Positions 32,188 to 42,951 of a DNA stretch of 64,000 nucleotides are shown piece after piece. Every line of letters starts with the position of its first letter. The first letter of the stretch is position 1. The notes below the pieces were generated by a model that saw only the letters and a program-made list of their open reading frames with translations, was not told the origin of the DNA and searched no databases. Made by a program: the position numbers and the translations under genes. The DNA is from Cadophora sp. MPI-SDFR-AT-0126 (lineage: Eukaryota; Ascomycota; Leotiomycetes; Helotiales; Ploettnerulaceae). The DNA lies in NCBI GenBank assembly GCA_020747065.1, contig JAGMVK010000004.1:372001-436000 (forward strand), given 5' to 3'.

Positions 32188-33406
32188 TTATCCAGCTCTC
32201 CTCTTCCCCAAAATAGCCTTCCCAACACTACTACTATTCGGCTTCCCAATCTCCCCCGTAATCCACTCACCAACCTCACACAACCGGTCCAAATCCGCAC
32301 CAGTCTCCATGCCCAGACTCTCCAGGAAATACACCAAATCCTCCGTACTCACATTCCCCGTCGCACCAGGACTGTACGGACACCCTCCCAGTCCACCCAC
32401 GCTACTATCGAACCTCCTAATGCCATGCTCCAGACTCACAGCCGTGTTGACCAGCGCCTGGCCATACGTATCGTGAAAATGCATCGTAAGATCCTCGTTC
32501 CGAATCCCCGCAGCTGTCATCGCTCTAAGTAACTCAGCGGTTCTAGGCGCAGTGCCCATGCCAGTCGTGTCTCCGAGATCGATCTCATCAGCTCCCATCT
32601 CCAGGAGGTCACACGCGATCTCCGCAACGCGCTGGGGATTCACATCGTATCCTTCGAAGGGACAGCCGAGGACGACGGATATGTATGCTCGCACCCGTAA
32701 GCCTGCGGCTTTTGCACCGATGATTACTTCTTTGAAGCGCTCTAGCGAGGTTGCGATGTTGGTGTTGAGGTTCTTTTGCGTGAAGGATTCGGTGGCGGCT
32801 GCGAAGACGGAAAGCTCGATGAAGGGGGGTGGAGAGTCGGATGTGTTCGAGGATTGGGATTGGTATGGGGAGGGGGCTAACTCGTCGGCTTCGTAGGGTG
32901 AGGTTGGTGGTGTGAGGGATTGGTAGGAGGAGGGGTGGTTGCGGAGGATGGAGAGGGCATTTGAGAGACCGCGGGTATTGGGCACGAGGAAGGAATATGA
33001 TATGGGGTTGAGTGATGTGGGTGGTGATTTGAGGAGATATTCTAGGATTTCGTGTGAATCTGCCATCTGTCTTGTATCAGGACTCGTTCCCTCTTCGTAT
33101 TGAATAATGTAGACTTGGGAAACAGACCTGCGGAACCCATTTCGGCGCCACGAAACTTCCAGCCTCAATATCCGTCAGTCCAGTCTTCGCCAACCGTTCT
33201 ATAAGCTCAATTTTCGTCGTCAAGGGTATCGTTTTCTTCTCATTTTGCAGGCCATCTCTCGGCCCAACTTCTACTACTTTTACGAAGTTGTTGCGGTTGG
33301 TGGCATGATGTTGTGCTGAGGGATCGGTGGCCGTAGACATACATCTCAGGCATCGTACTCGTAGATTGGCTTGCGCACGTCGTGATAAGGGTCGTAAGGC
33401 GAACAT
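32188..33406 (-). CDS. Hydroxymethylglutaryl-CoA lyase, mitochondrial
   Basis: Exons 33406-33128 and 33066-32188 give 385 aa. It splits HMG-CoA into acetoacetate and acetyl-CoA at the end of leucine degradation. The N-terminus (MFALRPLSRRAQANLRVRCL) is Arg-rich without acidic residues, a mitochondrial presequence. Then follow VEVGPRDGLQNEK (catalytic and metal-binding Arg-Asp), EAGSFVAPKWVPQM, VVLGCPFEG, DLGDTTGMGTP-like DLGDTTGMGTAPR, MHFHDTYGQA with the metal His pair, and the signature GGLGGCPYSPGATGNVSTED with the active-site Cys. About 38 Ser/Pro-rich residues (roughly 136-174) are inserted between the GLSNAL helix and FIELSVFAAATESF. The intron is phase 0. Confidence 0.95.
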
Positions 33407-34100
33407 TCTCTTTGTAACCGATTGATATGCGATAGAGACTGTAAGTGTTGCTTCTTGGGAAGAACGTTTGGGGGAGCTTCATCTGCGGTTACTCGCGGAA
33501 ATAAAATGCGGGGGGAGCTTGAGCTCGAGCTTGGACCATTTCGAGATCGTCAGCCCACCAGTCAGCTGTTTCAGGCTTGAGGTATCAAACTTTGAGGTCG
33601 TCGTCAGGTCAGGGCAAAGGTATGAGAGCTTCAAGAGACAAATGCAAGTGAGATGGCAATCAATACTTCAGATGATAGGTAGTTGATGCCTACGGGAGCC
33701 CGTCTTTGGTCATCTCATATATGTACTGATTCCAGCTCCAACAAATTGACCTCTCCTTCTACAGGAAGCAGTGACTGGTATGTCTCCGAACAAGACCTCT
33801 GTACGACGTAGGAAGGTAGTCCAGAACTTTCTACCAAGGTCTCACGAAATAGTAGGTTAGATTACTAAAGAAAGGAACCAATTCATTATACTCACCGCTA
33901 CATCCTCATAAACTCCCTTTCACACCTTCAGTTCTATCATGGTAGCAATTCCATGAAATCAACACAACTCTATCAATTCAACACCGAATGAAATAGACGT
34001 TTCTCCAATCGATTCACGTTACCTCGAAGTATAAACTCCGACCCTTCAAACCTACCAGCACCTCAATTTACAGTTTCATTAAAAATACCGGTCCTTCCCC
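33407..34100. other. Low-gene stretch left of a retrotransposon relic
   Basis: No supported gene. Presumed HMG-CoA lyase promoter, then AT-rich DNA. I looked for but did not find a convincing long terminal repeat. Confidence 0.4.
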
Positions 34101-34367
34101 AAGAAGTCTGTCAATCATTCCAGAAGCTCCGCTTCCATCAACGCTGCCAAAAAGCTTGATGGAGATAACTTTTTCGAATGGAAGATTAACCCAATCCAGC
34201 AACTTGCAGACTCTTGTATTATTCTATGGGCTATTGTCCTAGAAGGAGCCATATCAGCCGTTGTTGCTGATGTTGAACCGGCAGATATTATCAATTGCAC
34301 CAGGACTGCGAAATCATTCAATGTTGAATGGTTTAGATCGGGTTATGTCGACATGCTTACGATGTAA
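34101..34367 (+). mobile_element. Ty1/Copia gag-like fragment (relic)
   Basis: In one frame the translation reads AAKKLDGDNFFEWKINPIQQ, close to the N-terminal gag motif of Copia retrotransposons (KLDGxNYxEWK), then continues to a stop at 34365. It is far too short for a full gag and no zinc knuckle follows. It is the same strand as the RT-like fragment at 36384, consistent with one decayed element. Confidence 0.55.
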
Positions 34368-34685
34368 TCTTGACATCAAATTCACGGGCCCTTCAACACG
34401 CATCCTTGCAATAATATAAGGACGGTCTAGCTTCAGCAACAGAGAAACGTTGGGATGCGGAGATTGCAGAAGCATTTACTCAGAGCTAGGAAATGTACAA
34501 ATAGCAGCTTCATGCAACCTCCGCCCCTCTCCTTCTCTCTTCATGCATCAAATCATCACGCCCTCCACATGACGTGCTCATGGTCTTTCTCCAACTCCTC
34601 GAGATATCTTCTCATACCTCGCCTCAATATCTCCATAGTCAGAACCACATCCAATTCACTTCAACCTGCATCTTCAACTACCACT

Positions 34686-35189
34686 ATGGCCGAACAAATC
34701 ACAATCATGGACTATCCCATCCAAACTCTCAGTAATAGGGTACCGTTCGATGGGAACTGCTTGCCCAGCATCTGTCGTAAGAACCATGGCCGAGAAGGCC
34801 GTAACCCTTATGATGACCGACGCATCTACACCTAAGGAAAGATTATATCCTTTTCATAAAAGAGAACTTCCGAGTCTGACAGTCAGAAGATATTGTCCTC
34901 AAGCCAATATTATGACGTTGCTCCAGAGTCATGCTTCGACTTCGTGGTCGAACGACGACATGTCTTCAATGACGAAGAAATCAAAAGATTGACTACGGAG
35001 ATACAGAGTTTGAAAGACAACAGGCTTTACATATACGCCTTGCGTTTCGTAAATGACGGTATCCGTATGAGGCTGGAGGTAGGTTGGACTTGGAACTTGA
35101 GGAGGGTTGAACCAAAGTCGACATCAAAATTCCATGTCAGAGATTTGGGCTTTGTCAGATTCTACCATAGGAATACTGATGAGGAATGA
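34686..35189 (+). pseudogene. Possible broken or unresolved gene of unknown function
   Basis: Three overlapping frames look protein-like in turn. An ATG at 34686 starts MAEQITIMDYPIQ and runs about 30 codons to a GTAAGA donor. A second frame gives EKAVTLMMTDASTPKERLYP. A third (34893-35189) reads VERRHVFNDEEIKRLTTEIQ and ends in RFYHRNTDEE. I could not find splice sites joining them in frame, so this may be a frameshifted gene, a chance pattern, or cargo inside the Copia relic. No family recognised. Confidence 0.3.
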
Positions 35190-36383
35190 AGGAAAGGAGG
35201 ACGCACGCAAGGAACCTAAGGGATAGTCAGCACTCGCATTATGTTTTTTGTTTTCTTCGTCTGGAATTTGCAGGTGCGCACTTACTACAGTAGCAAGATC
35301 GATCGGTGGGATCAAGGTTGCGCGGGCTGGGTCCACTTTTCGAATTTATGGGACATTCATCTCAATCCATTCACAATGCCTCGACGCAAGCATGGCACCA
35401 AAGAAGATCGCAGCAACTGCGAAGACAACAAAACCTTCGCCAAACATGACGAAGTCCCTGACCTGTGAGCCTCTGCCGGATCCGAAGGTGAACTGGAAGC
35501 GATACTACAAGCACGCCTCAAAGAAGCGGCAGCAATCGCCCGTCCAGCTCCCACCAGATAGGACCACGGAGATCCAAGAAAAGCCGAGCGACTCAGTTCG
35601 GGTATTTGTTCAGAATGTTCAATTGTCGGCTTGCTGGGACGTATTCGGGACGGAACAAAAAATTCTACTTCCTCAAATCCTTGCACTGTAACAGTAAGGA
35701 GATGAAGCCCGCACGACTCGCAATCTTGGCAACTCTGAAATAGCTGGAAGATATGGGCTATGCACTATCTCCTTCCGCCCTGGACAGCATTTTGTCATGT
35801 GTTGGAGAATGTTTCTCTAGATTCAAGATGTATTGATAGGGATAACCAGGGATTTGTGGATGTACTGTGGAACAGACGAAGATCCAGTATTTGACGAATT
35901 GCTACTATGGTAGAATTGGAGGTGAATTGAGTCTATGGGGTTGCAAAGACCTATAGGGGTATACTTTGAGGCCGAAATTATCACCTGTAATTCGAGTCCA
36001 TACAGGTTTAGAAAAAGGGGAGGGAGAATGTAAGAAACAGGTCGGCAGCTTATAATACCAGGCACTATTCCTTACAAATAATCGAGGCTTGTTGTCAAAG
36101 TGTTGAATAACAAGGAACAAGAGAACATCCTCACTCAATCACTAACTATACAGCGAGTGGGCCGGACGATTTGCTCGCCATTGCAGCAAGCCCTCTGAGC
36201 CAGGGACTACTGGTCAGCTTGAGGGGCAGTACCTGGGCCCACTTTCATTCTCTTCCCAGATTGTGACGAAAGATATTGGCAAGACCCCCGAAGAAGATGT
36301 TAGCTGACTTCTCTAAAATAATATCTGAAGTCGAATCCCCCCTTCCCTCTCTGTATGGTATCCCAGAAGTTGGGAATCATTGA
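35190..36383. other. Low-gene stretch inside the presumed Copia relic
   Basis: An open frame at 35392-35691 (+; starts MAPKKIAATAKTTKPSPN, contains KVNWKRYYKHASKKRQQ) has no recognised domain, and an alternative frame of the same DNA is equally open. No integrase motif was found, although this is where it would lie in an intact Copia element. Confidence 0.4.
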
Positions 36384-36705
36384 TTGAGTGCGTATCACAA
36401 GCACCACCTCATAAGACTTATGGAGACCTCAACATCCAATCCTTGCCTACTCATCACCAAAGCCTCGGAAAGATTAAGAACAGTTGGTATGCAAAGCGAC
36501 GACACTCTCATGCTGGGGATTCCTCATCCCCGCAGGACGAGGACACGGAGCGGAGTTGAAAGCAGCGAAGCTCTTAGCAAAACATACGGAAGCAATTCGT
36601 AAAGAGTTGGTCCCTCTTAGTCAATGGTTGTAAGCGCATATTGGAGGAGTATGACCTGTCAATGACGCAAAAGGGACTAGACAGGAGAATTGACTTCCTA
36701 TCTCT
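36384..36705 (+). mobile_element. Ty1/Copia reverse-transcriptase fragment (relic)
   Basis: The frame reads METSTSNPCLLITKASERLR then TVGMQSDDTLMLG, the YDPCLL...QTDDTL catalytic region of fungal Copia RT with its DD pair. After a frameshift, other frames give ELKAAKLLAKHTEAI and then LVNGCKRILEEYDLSMTQKG, matching the expected next motifs (KAKxLAK, FNGCxI, LTQKG) in order. Stops and shifts show that it is dead. The downstream edge (36706-37100) could hold RNase H remnants but none was convincing. Confidence 0.7.
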
Positions 36706-37472
36706 TTCAGTCTCTGGGCCTTGATAGACTCAATGCTACTCCCTCGGTTCTGCCCTAGAAGGTAGTACTTCCAGGAAAGATCAAAAGGGAGAGCCTCAGT
36801 ATGAGAGATTGAGAAGAATTGAAATCGATTTTGGTAACTTGGCCTGTTCTTGCCTCTAGATTACCATCAATGACTTAGAGAACCTCGATTACCCCTGTGG
36901 CTTGCGTTCGTGTTGCTTTAGTATCTGTTGACTTCAACTAGTCTCCTTTGCCAGAATGAGATTACGGTCAAATCCAGGTACCTTCATCGCCAGATTTGTA
37001 ATTTGTATTGGCCACCTGAAGGGTTTTTATTTCCGAAGTGTTTTCTTCATCCAAATGAAAATCCGAAAACTTTTCAAATCAAAAAGTCAATATGAAACAT
37101 CGCTGAAATGAACACGATGGGGCATTTTGGGATGTGAATGTTTTACAGTTGCCTGGCGAGCCTCGTAGTGGCGCTAGACTAGACGCGAGTCCCCGAACAT
37201 GCGCCACGACCCAAACAGCTTGACCACGCAACGTCTAAAGGCAACCCCTACAATCCAACCCATACAAAACCATAAAACCGCAACAAAACAATCGCAAGGA
37301 CATACCCACGAACTTCAACTCGCATTATTCAAGTCTCTACGCCTACGTACAATCGATCAACTTGCGCATAACACCTGGAGACAGAGTCGAACTGACCAGT
37401 TTGCGCTGCTGAGCTAGCTCCGAGCTTACCTGTCCAACCCGAGTGTTGAGTGAAGGAAAGAAATCAGACAAG

Positions 37473-38281
37473 ATGACGATCGCCGAGGAGTTTGCTACGA
37501 GGAATTTCAGTAAGTCTCCCTGGCTGCTGCGGATCTCAGATTGGTTTTGCTAATTCTGTTTAGGTATCTATGGTCAATGGTAAGCTTTATCCTTTGATTC
37601 CCTTAGAGGTGGCCTTATTGAGGACGACATCCATCTGGGACTCCAACATCAATGGTTTGCCTGCCGTCCACTGTGGAAAACATCTCCGGTACTCTGATGC
37701 GACAATGGTTGTGGATGGTAGATGCTTGGACGGGGACTTTTCTGAGCCTTGCGGCTACACTGTGGTAATGGAGCTGGATGGCTAACTCGGTATCCGCGGC
37801 AGGACCGGAGTGATATGTATATTCCTGTGTTTTGCCCTAGGCATCTCACATCTCTTCCACGTCAGCATCATGATTCTCTTCGGAGCCCTTTGCCTGTAAG
37901 TTCTCCTCATCCTTCCCCGCCCTTTCACACCACTGCCCCTTCCTTCAATGACAACCATGCTGACCCTCACCTCCCTCCAGCGCAAGTTCCTTCCTCATCA
38001 TCTTCATCGAGATCCCCCTCCTCCTCCGCATCTGCCCTACGTCCGCCAAATTCGACACCTTCATGCGCCGCTTCACCACCAACTACATGCGAGCCGGCAT
38101 CTACCTCGCCATGGGCCTCGTGCAATGGCTGAGCATAATCAAGGAGGCTAGCAGTCTGATTGCCGCCGCGATCATGCTCACGATGGCCGCGTCGTTCTAT
38201 GCGCTGGCTGGTGTCAAGGGCCAGGGCTTCGTGGGCAGCAAGACGCTTGGTGGGCAGGGTGTTGCTCAGATGATTATCTAA
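37473..38281 (+). CDS. TVP18: Golgi membrane protein Tvp18
   Basis: Exons 37473-37509, 37564-37579 (16 nt), 37803-37895 and 37981-38281 give 148 aa, the usual length of fungal Tvp18. Tvp18 is a small four-helix membrane protein of late-Golgi vesicles, with an ill-defined role in vesicular traffic. The spliced product reads MTIAEEFATRNFSIYGQWTG, then hydrophobic helices VICIFLCFALGISHLF, IMILFGALCLASSFLIIFIE, a loop with PLLLRICPTSAKFDTFMRRF, MRAGIYLAMGLVQWLS and ASSLIAAAIMLTMAASFYALA. The 223-bp third intron... the second microexon (SIYGQW) is needed for the family's IYGQW motif. Phases close at every junction. Confidence 0.93.
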
Positions 38282-39230
38282 GGGGGAAAGGGCCCGGAGC
38301 TGGTACCTGGGTTGAGAGTTGTGGTGGAGAGGGAATCGAAGTGGTGGATGGGTTGCGCGATGGATCTGAAATGCTCACTACGAATTGAGCTACGAACGAA
38401 TTTTGAGACGTTGGAAGGAATTTGGGCGGATGGGCGACGAACGGTTGACGATGCAGCGAAGTGAAGGTGCCTCTAGAAGGGGAACAAAAACCGGGTGTGA
38501 AGCATGTGGTTCTAGGGCGTGGCGTTCTTCGGGTATATTCTGGTTTTCTATCTATTTGCTGCTATTGCTCCTTTTTGACGAGTTCCGTCTCTTACAAAAG
38601 GAAGCTTGTTATTTGGCAGGCATGGAGTTGAACGTTTTGCGCTGTTTTGTTCTGTATGAATACTTCGACCCTCTTTGCCTTGCCTCGCCTTGCCTCGCAA
38701 AATGGGAAAAGAAGCGACTGAAATCAAGGGAAGTGGTTCTCATGTTTGGGCGTATTGTCCCTCCAAACCTAACTCTCCACTTGCTGAAGCCACTCTTGAA
38801 GGGAGTTCCTGAGCCACCTTCATTGGACTAGTGTCCACTGGTACGTTTTCGTTAAAAGGCATTGATATATTCAATCTACTTCTCATGTTGGTGTTTTCAT
38901 CTCAGGGCTTCAAATGGATGCATTGCAGCCATGTTCCTCTCCAATTAAGTACGGTTAGCCCTTTGCTCCCTTTCCTTCCATTTCCTCTTTCAATGGCTAT
39001 CCATTATAGAATATGGCTACGCCAGCTTTCGGGGTGCTCAGTCGGAATCGCTAGAGCAAAACATAGCTTTTGATTACCGAGGCCGATCAAAACAGCGAAG
39101 GCAAACAGAAAGAACACAGGCAATGATCGAAGTCAGGAAATTGTTGGGTGGTCTCAGTGGACACATACCCTCATCATTCAATTTTTTGCAGGAAGCCCGT
39201 CCCGTTGCGTGTTATATGTAATTGTACTAT
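38282..39230. other. Convergent intergenic region
   Basis: Presumed 3' regions of TVP18 and the unknown disordered-protein gene. A 148-codon open frame (38385-38831) directly follows TVP18, has no domain and is likely untranslated. Confidence 0.45.
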
Positions 39231-40565
39231 TTACAGCGACTGCGACGTAGTCGGCCTTACATCATCCGCCTCATCAAAACTCCTCGATTCCGACCTCACA
39301 TCACGAGTCCACTCATCCCTCTCATCCGACATCTCCGAATCCTCAGAAACAGAAGCCGGACCCAGATCCGGCGGCACAAACCTCTCCTCCGCCTCCGAAA
39401 CCTCAGACGCCGAATCCTCAGAGACAGATTGCCCCCTCCGGATCGCCGTGATGGGCGTCCTCGCCAGCATCACAGCCGTAAGCGGCGTCCGTCCTACGGG
39501 CGTCTCTTCGCCATCCCCGTCTTCCTTCTCAGTCGTGCTAATCGTCCACTCCCACTTCCTCTTCTTCTCTCTGCGCTTGCGCTTCCTCGTCCCGGGAGTC
39601 TCGAGATCGCTCTCCGCCATCCGCCGTCTCATTTCCTCGAAGGGGCCGGGCGTCTGGCCCCCGTCACGAGTCTCGTCGCCTGTATACGCCATCGTTACAT
39701 CCAGCGGTTCTAGCTCCCGCTTCTCGGCTGCTTCGGGGTCGGTGGCTGAGTAGGGCGAGTCCTCGGAGAGGAGGTCGATGTGCGATTTTACGTATTTGTT
39801 CGTGGTGATGGTTTGGGTGAGGGGGTCGTTGTAGCCTACTTTCTTGTTGGCGCGGTTTGCGAGCCGCATGGACATGCGGCTAGGTGTGGCGGGCGTGATG
39901 GTACTTCGTGGGGGCAGGGGGGAGTTGCGTAGGATGCTGTGGAGGCTCCGTGGGTGTGTGTAGGGTGCTGTTTGGCTGCCGCCCACTGTCATGCGTCGTC
40001 GTGGGGTGCGAGGCGTGCTTGGGGATGAGGTGCTGGGGTTGTTGGCGGCGAAGGTGAAGATTCGGGGGAGAGAGTTGTTGTCGGAGCCTGCGGATTGAGG
40101 GGGTGTGAATGTGAATGATGTTGCGGTTGGTTTGGGTTCGCTTTGGAGGGGTGGTTGCGTGCTTGCTGTGGGTGTTAAGCTGGGATATGCTGAGCTGGGT
40201 GTATCTGGATATGTGATTGAGAATGGCCCTGGGGTCTGGGTACGTTGTGACGGATGGACATATTCGCTGCCACCCAAGACATTGCTTGTCTCTAGCCGTA
40301 ATGATGTCCGTCTGGCGAATTTGGAATCGACAGATGTCGAGAGGGGTCTTGCTGTTCTAGGAGAAGCATTCTCGATAGCTACGGCGTATGCGTTCGAAAG
40401 TGTATTGAATGCAGTGGGGGAGGAGGGGTCAATATCTCCTTTCAACGCAGTCGCTGACTTCCCCAGAGTTTGTGGAGTGGCCGGAGTTTTGATTTGAAGG
40501 GAGAGTCGAGGCCGCTTCGGAGGAGATGATGATCCTTGTGAGGAGTTATTGGTATTAAGAGACAT
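39231..40565 (-). CDS. Disordered nuclear protein of unknown function
   Basis: Single exon, 444 aa from the ATG at 40565; an in-frame ATG at 40602 would add 12 residues, and the frame stays open to 40997 without another convincing start. No family recognised. The sequence is Ser/Thr/Pro-rich with many TP and SP dipeptides (for example TPATPQTLGK, TPRTPRRRMTVGG), suggesting a target of proline-directed kinases. Near the middle are RSLHSILRNSPLPPRSTITP and MRLANRANKKVGYNDPLTQT, which look conserved in style. The C-terminal third has a strong basic nuclear signal (KRKRREKKRKWEW), followed by TPLTAV and TPITAI repeats and an acidic Ser-rich tail. The long coherent frame and codon use support a real gene. 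A nuclear or cell-cycle role is only inferred. Confidence 0.75.
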   Translation of the reverse strand: MSLNTNNSSQGSSSPPKRPRLSLQIKTPATPQTLGKSATALKGDIDPSSPTAFNTLSNAYAVAIENASPRTARPLSTSVDSKFARRTSLRLETSNVLGGSEYVHPSQRTQTPGPFSITYPDTPSSAYPSLTPTASTQPPLQSEPKPTATSFTFTPPQSAGSDNNSLPRIFTFAANNPSTSSPSTPRTPRRRMTVGGSQTAPYTHPRSLHSILRNSPLPPRSTITPATPSRMSMRLANRANKKVGYNDPLTQTITTNKYVKSHIDLLSEDSPYSATDPEAAEKRELEPLDVTMAYTGDETRDGGQTPGPFEEMRRRMAESDLETPGTRKRKRREKKRKWEWTISTTEKEDGDGEETPVGRTPLTAVMLARTPITAIRRGQSVSEDSASEVSEAEERFVPPDLGPASVSEDSEMSDERDEWTRDVRSESRSFDEADDVRPTTSQSL

Positions 40566-42406
40566 GGTAATTGTTGAGCAGGTTCTGACAGATGCAAGCA
40601 TTATAGATGGCCAAGATCCTGTGATCTGGCAAAATGTCGATCTGATCCAATCCAGAAGTGTGCTAAACAGACACGATCGATCAGACTGGAGGGGTAGCAG
40701 ACCGATATTATGTGATTGATTGATTGATTTGTTTGAGGAGTGTCGGAGAGTTCCTCTTCCGCTCAAGACTCTCGACCTCCTGGTGCGGTTCAGTTGACCG
40801 GTTAGACCAGACGGGGATGAGACGATCGTGAGATGGAGTCGCAAGATGGTCTGTCTTTGCAACTCTGTGGAGAAGAGGACCAGGCAGAGACCTGAAGAAG
40901 GAGTGTTCTGTGCGGGTAATAGCACTGGTACTGTAACGGGAAAGGATAAAGTCAAATAAGTAACGAGGGACGAGGTGATACCACACTTATGTATCAATGA
41001 AGCTTTTGATCGACGCTCCCGAGTAGCCCTGTGGCACTGGTGGAGAGCGACCGAGAAAGCGAGAATTGGGAAAAGAAAATCGATCTAATGCAGGTGATGA
41101 GATGACAATGCGGCACGAAGCAACAACTTAAGCGCGGTGTGACGGGGTATTTCTAGAAGCACGAGAGGCCAGAAGAGCAGTCCTGGGAGGCAAAAGTAGC
41201 GCACCTCGCACACCAGGGTCCTGCCATGTCCGAGATATTTACGATCGTTGGTTACTGTTGGTGGGGGAGGCCCTTGAAGCGCTGGGGATCATGCACACGC
41301 AGCCTGCGAAGTCACTTCCTCCTGATAGGGCAGTGCGTGTACGAAATAGGTTTAAGAGGTGCTTGTTGCAGATGTCGCAGGCGAAAGAGGCTAGGTCGTC
41401 AAGCCACAGCGTTTAAATTTAGACGTTACGCACCTTTGACTGGCCCAGAACCTATTTCGGGCCTCTGGCCAGGATCCGGTCCCCTGCGAATGATGCACGA
41501 TGAGGCGGCACCCGTGCGGCAAAGAATGGGGTGGAAGTTGGATGTGAACCCTGGAGCGAGAGGGAGGAGGCGTTGAGGGCGACTATTTTTGACGCCGAAG
41601 TGTTGCTGTGGTGTTTTGTTGGGTGGAAATAGCTCCGGAGTTTAGCGAGGCATCTATTTGATGACAGAAGAGCTTTCATCAACAAGATCTAGATCAGGTA
41701 AGTGAAAATATAACAATGGGACACTGAGGAGGCACAGGAAGTTCAGTATTAGACAGCTCAAATGCTTTGGAATGGCTGGAAGAAAAATCCAACCTGCACT
41801 TGCACTGTTGTGGTCGGACGGGATATCAATAGAACAGAGTTCTTGATGCTGATGTGCTTCAAACTCGCCGTTGTTCTTGGTACCTTCCGTACGACATTTA
41901 CAAGTAACTAACTTCACATCAAAAGAACGGCCCCAATTTTTATTTTTGCTCGGAAGACTCAAGAAATTCTGTAACCTCTTAGGCCTCAAAAATCATTTAC
42001 CTCTTTCTGTCGCCACGAATCACGCACGACCAATGACAAACATCTGCCCGATGAATTACATTAGTTCAGCCCAGAGTCAGGTGTGTCCGGTTCCGTGCCT
42101 TCAATATACGCCTTTTTCTGCATGCTTCAGCTGCAAGCGGGAGCTGCGATTGGGGAATCCGAATCTCGGGATCGCAGGGCTGGAAGCTCAAGGGTCAGCC
42201 GTAAACGGGCCCGAGCCGCAGATATTTAAACACTGACGAGACTGAGCAGAGTGACCAGGCCATTCCTACTGTACGGTACCACACTCAGCTGATAGCCGGT
42301 CGGCCTGTCATCGGGGTCTGGCCTAGATTATGTATCCACTGAATCATGACCCCGCCATCGGCCGCCAAGGCGAATCGATTCAATGAGTCGAAGCACCAGA
42401 TTTCGA

Positions 42407-42413
42407 TTACTAA
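42407..42413 (+). promoter_or_regulatory. TTACTAA element, Yap1/AP-1-type
   Basis: An exact TTACTAA, the consensus recognised by fungal Yap1-type oxidative-stress bZIP factors, lies about 540 bp upstream of the peroxiredoxin start. The distance is long and a chance match is possible. Confidence 0.3.
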
Positions 42414-42803
42414 TACAAAGAGGGCGTGGTCGGCGACTTGGTGCCAATGGAAGAGTGAAATGTCCTACAACGGGCCTACCTGACGTGATCAAAGACGCAA
42501 ATGGTAAGTGACAGCCCTGGGAGTATTGAAAAAGGCTTCGAACCCCGTGCCTTGACGTGCTCTGCTGGACTGAAGGCAAAGAGACAAAAGAGACACAACT
42601 CGACCCCTGTAACCCCTCCATTCCAGCTATTTGAACCCCGCCAACGCCTGGTGAAAGGACGGCAGCGAATGACAGTGGAGGTTAGGACAAGGGGGGGAGA
42701 CAGTAGGCTTCTTCCGGCATTAGCAATGTTTGGCGAGATATTGCGTGATCGCAAGGCTGTGGCTCTGGCTCTGGGAACATTTCTTGGGGCTGCGGTCCTC
42801 TTT

Positions 42804-42810
42804 TATAAGA
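42804..42810 (+). promoter_or_regulatory. TATA box of the peroxiredoxin gene
   Basis: TATAAGA within CTTTTATAAGAAAG, 148 bp upstream of the start codon, followed by a pyrimidine-rich leader. This is a typical position for a stress-inducible fungal promoter. Confidence 0.5.
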
Positions 42811-42951
42811 AAGCACCCCTCGGCCTCTTATTAGGTTGCACCACGTCTCCATAACTGCTTCAACTCAATTTTCACCTCCTCTCATCATCGCAGTTCAGCT
42901 TTGTCAATCAACAAACCTACAGCCCTAGACTCATTAACAAATACCTTCAAG

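Larger units (their letters stand above)
40566..42951. other. Long intergenic region upstream of the peroxiredoxin gene
   Basis: About 2.4 kb without a supported gene. Open frames at 41226-41576 and 42501-42854 show no domain. It contains the promoter elements listed separately. Confidence 0.45.

Noticed and set aside
38385..38831. 148-codon open frame after TVP18
   Set aside because: Directly follows TVP18 with no convincing start; Leu-rich composition but no family; likely 3' region.
40105..40497. 130-codon + strand frame inside the disordered-protein gene
   Set aside because: Antisense to the longer, coherent minus-strand frame.
42534..42558. TTCGAAC motif resembling a tRNA T-loop
   Set aside because: The flanking bases do not pair into a T-stem on either strand and no acceptor or anticodon arm could be built.
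42501..42854. 117-codon open frame upstream of the peroxiredoxin
   Set aside because: Overlaps the TATA box region; no domain; hydrophobic end is likely chance.
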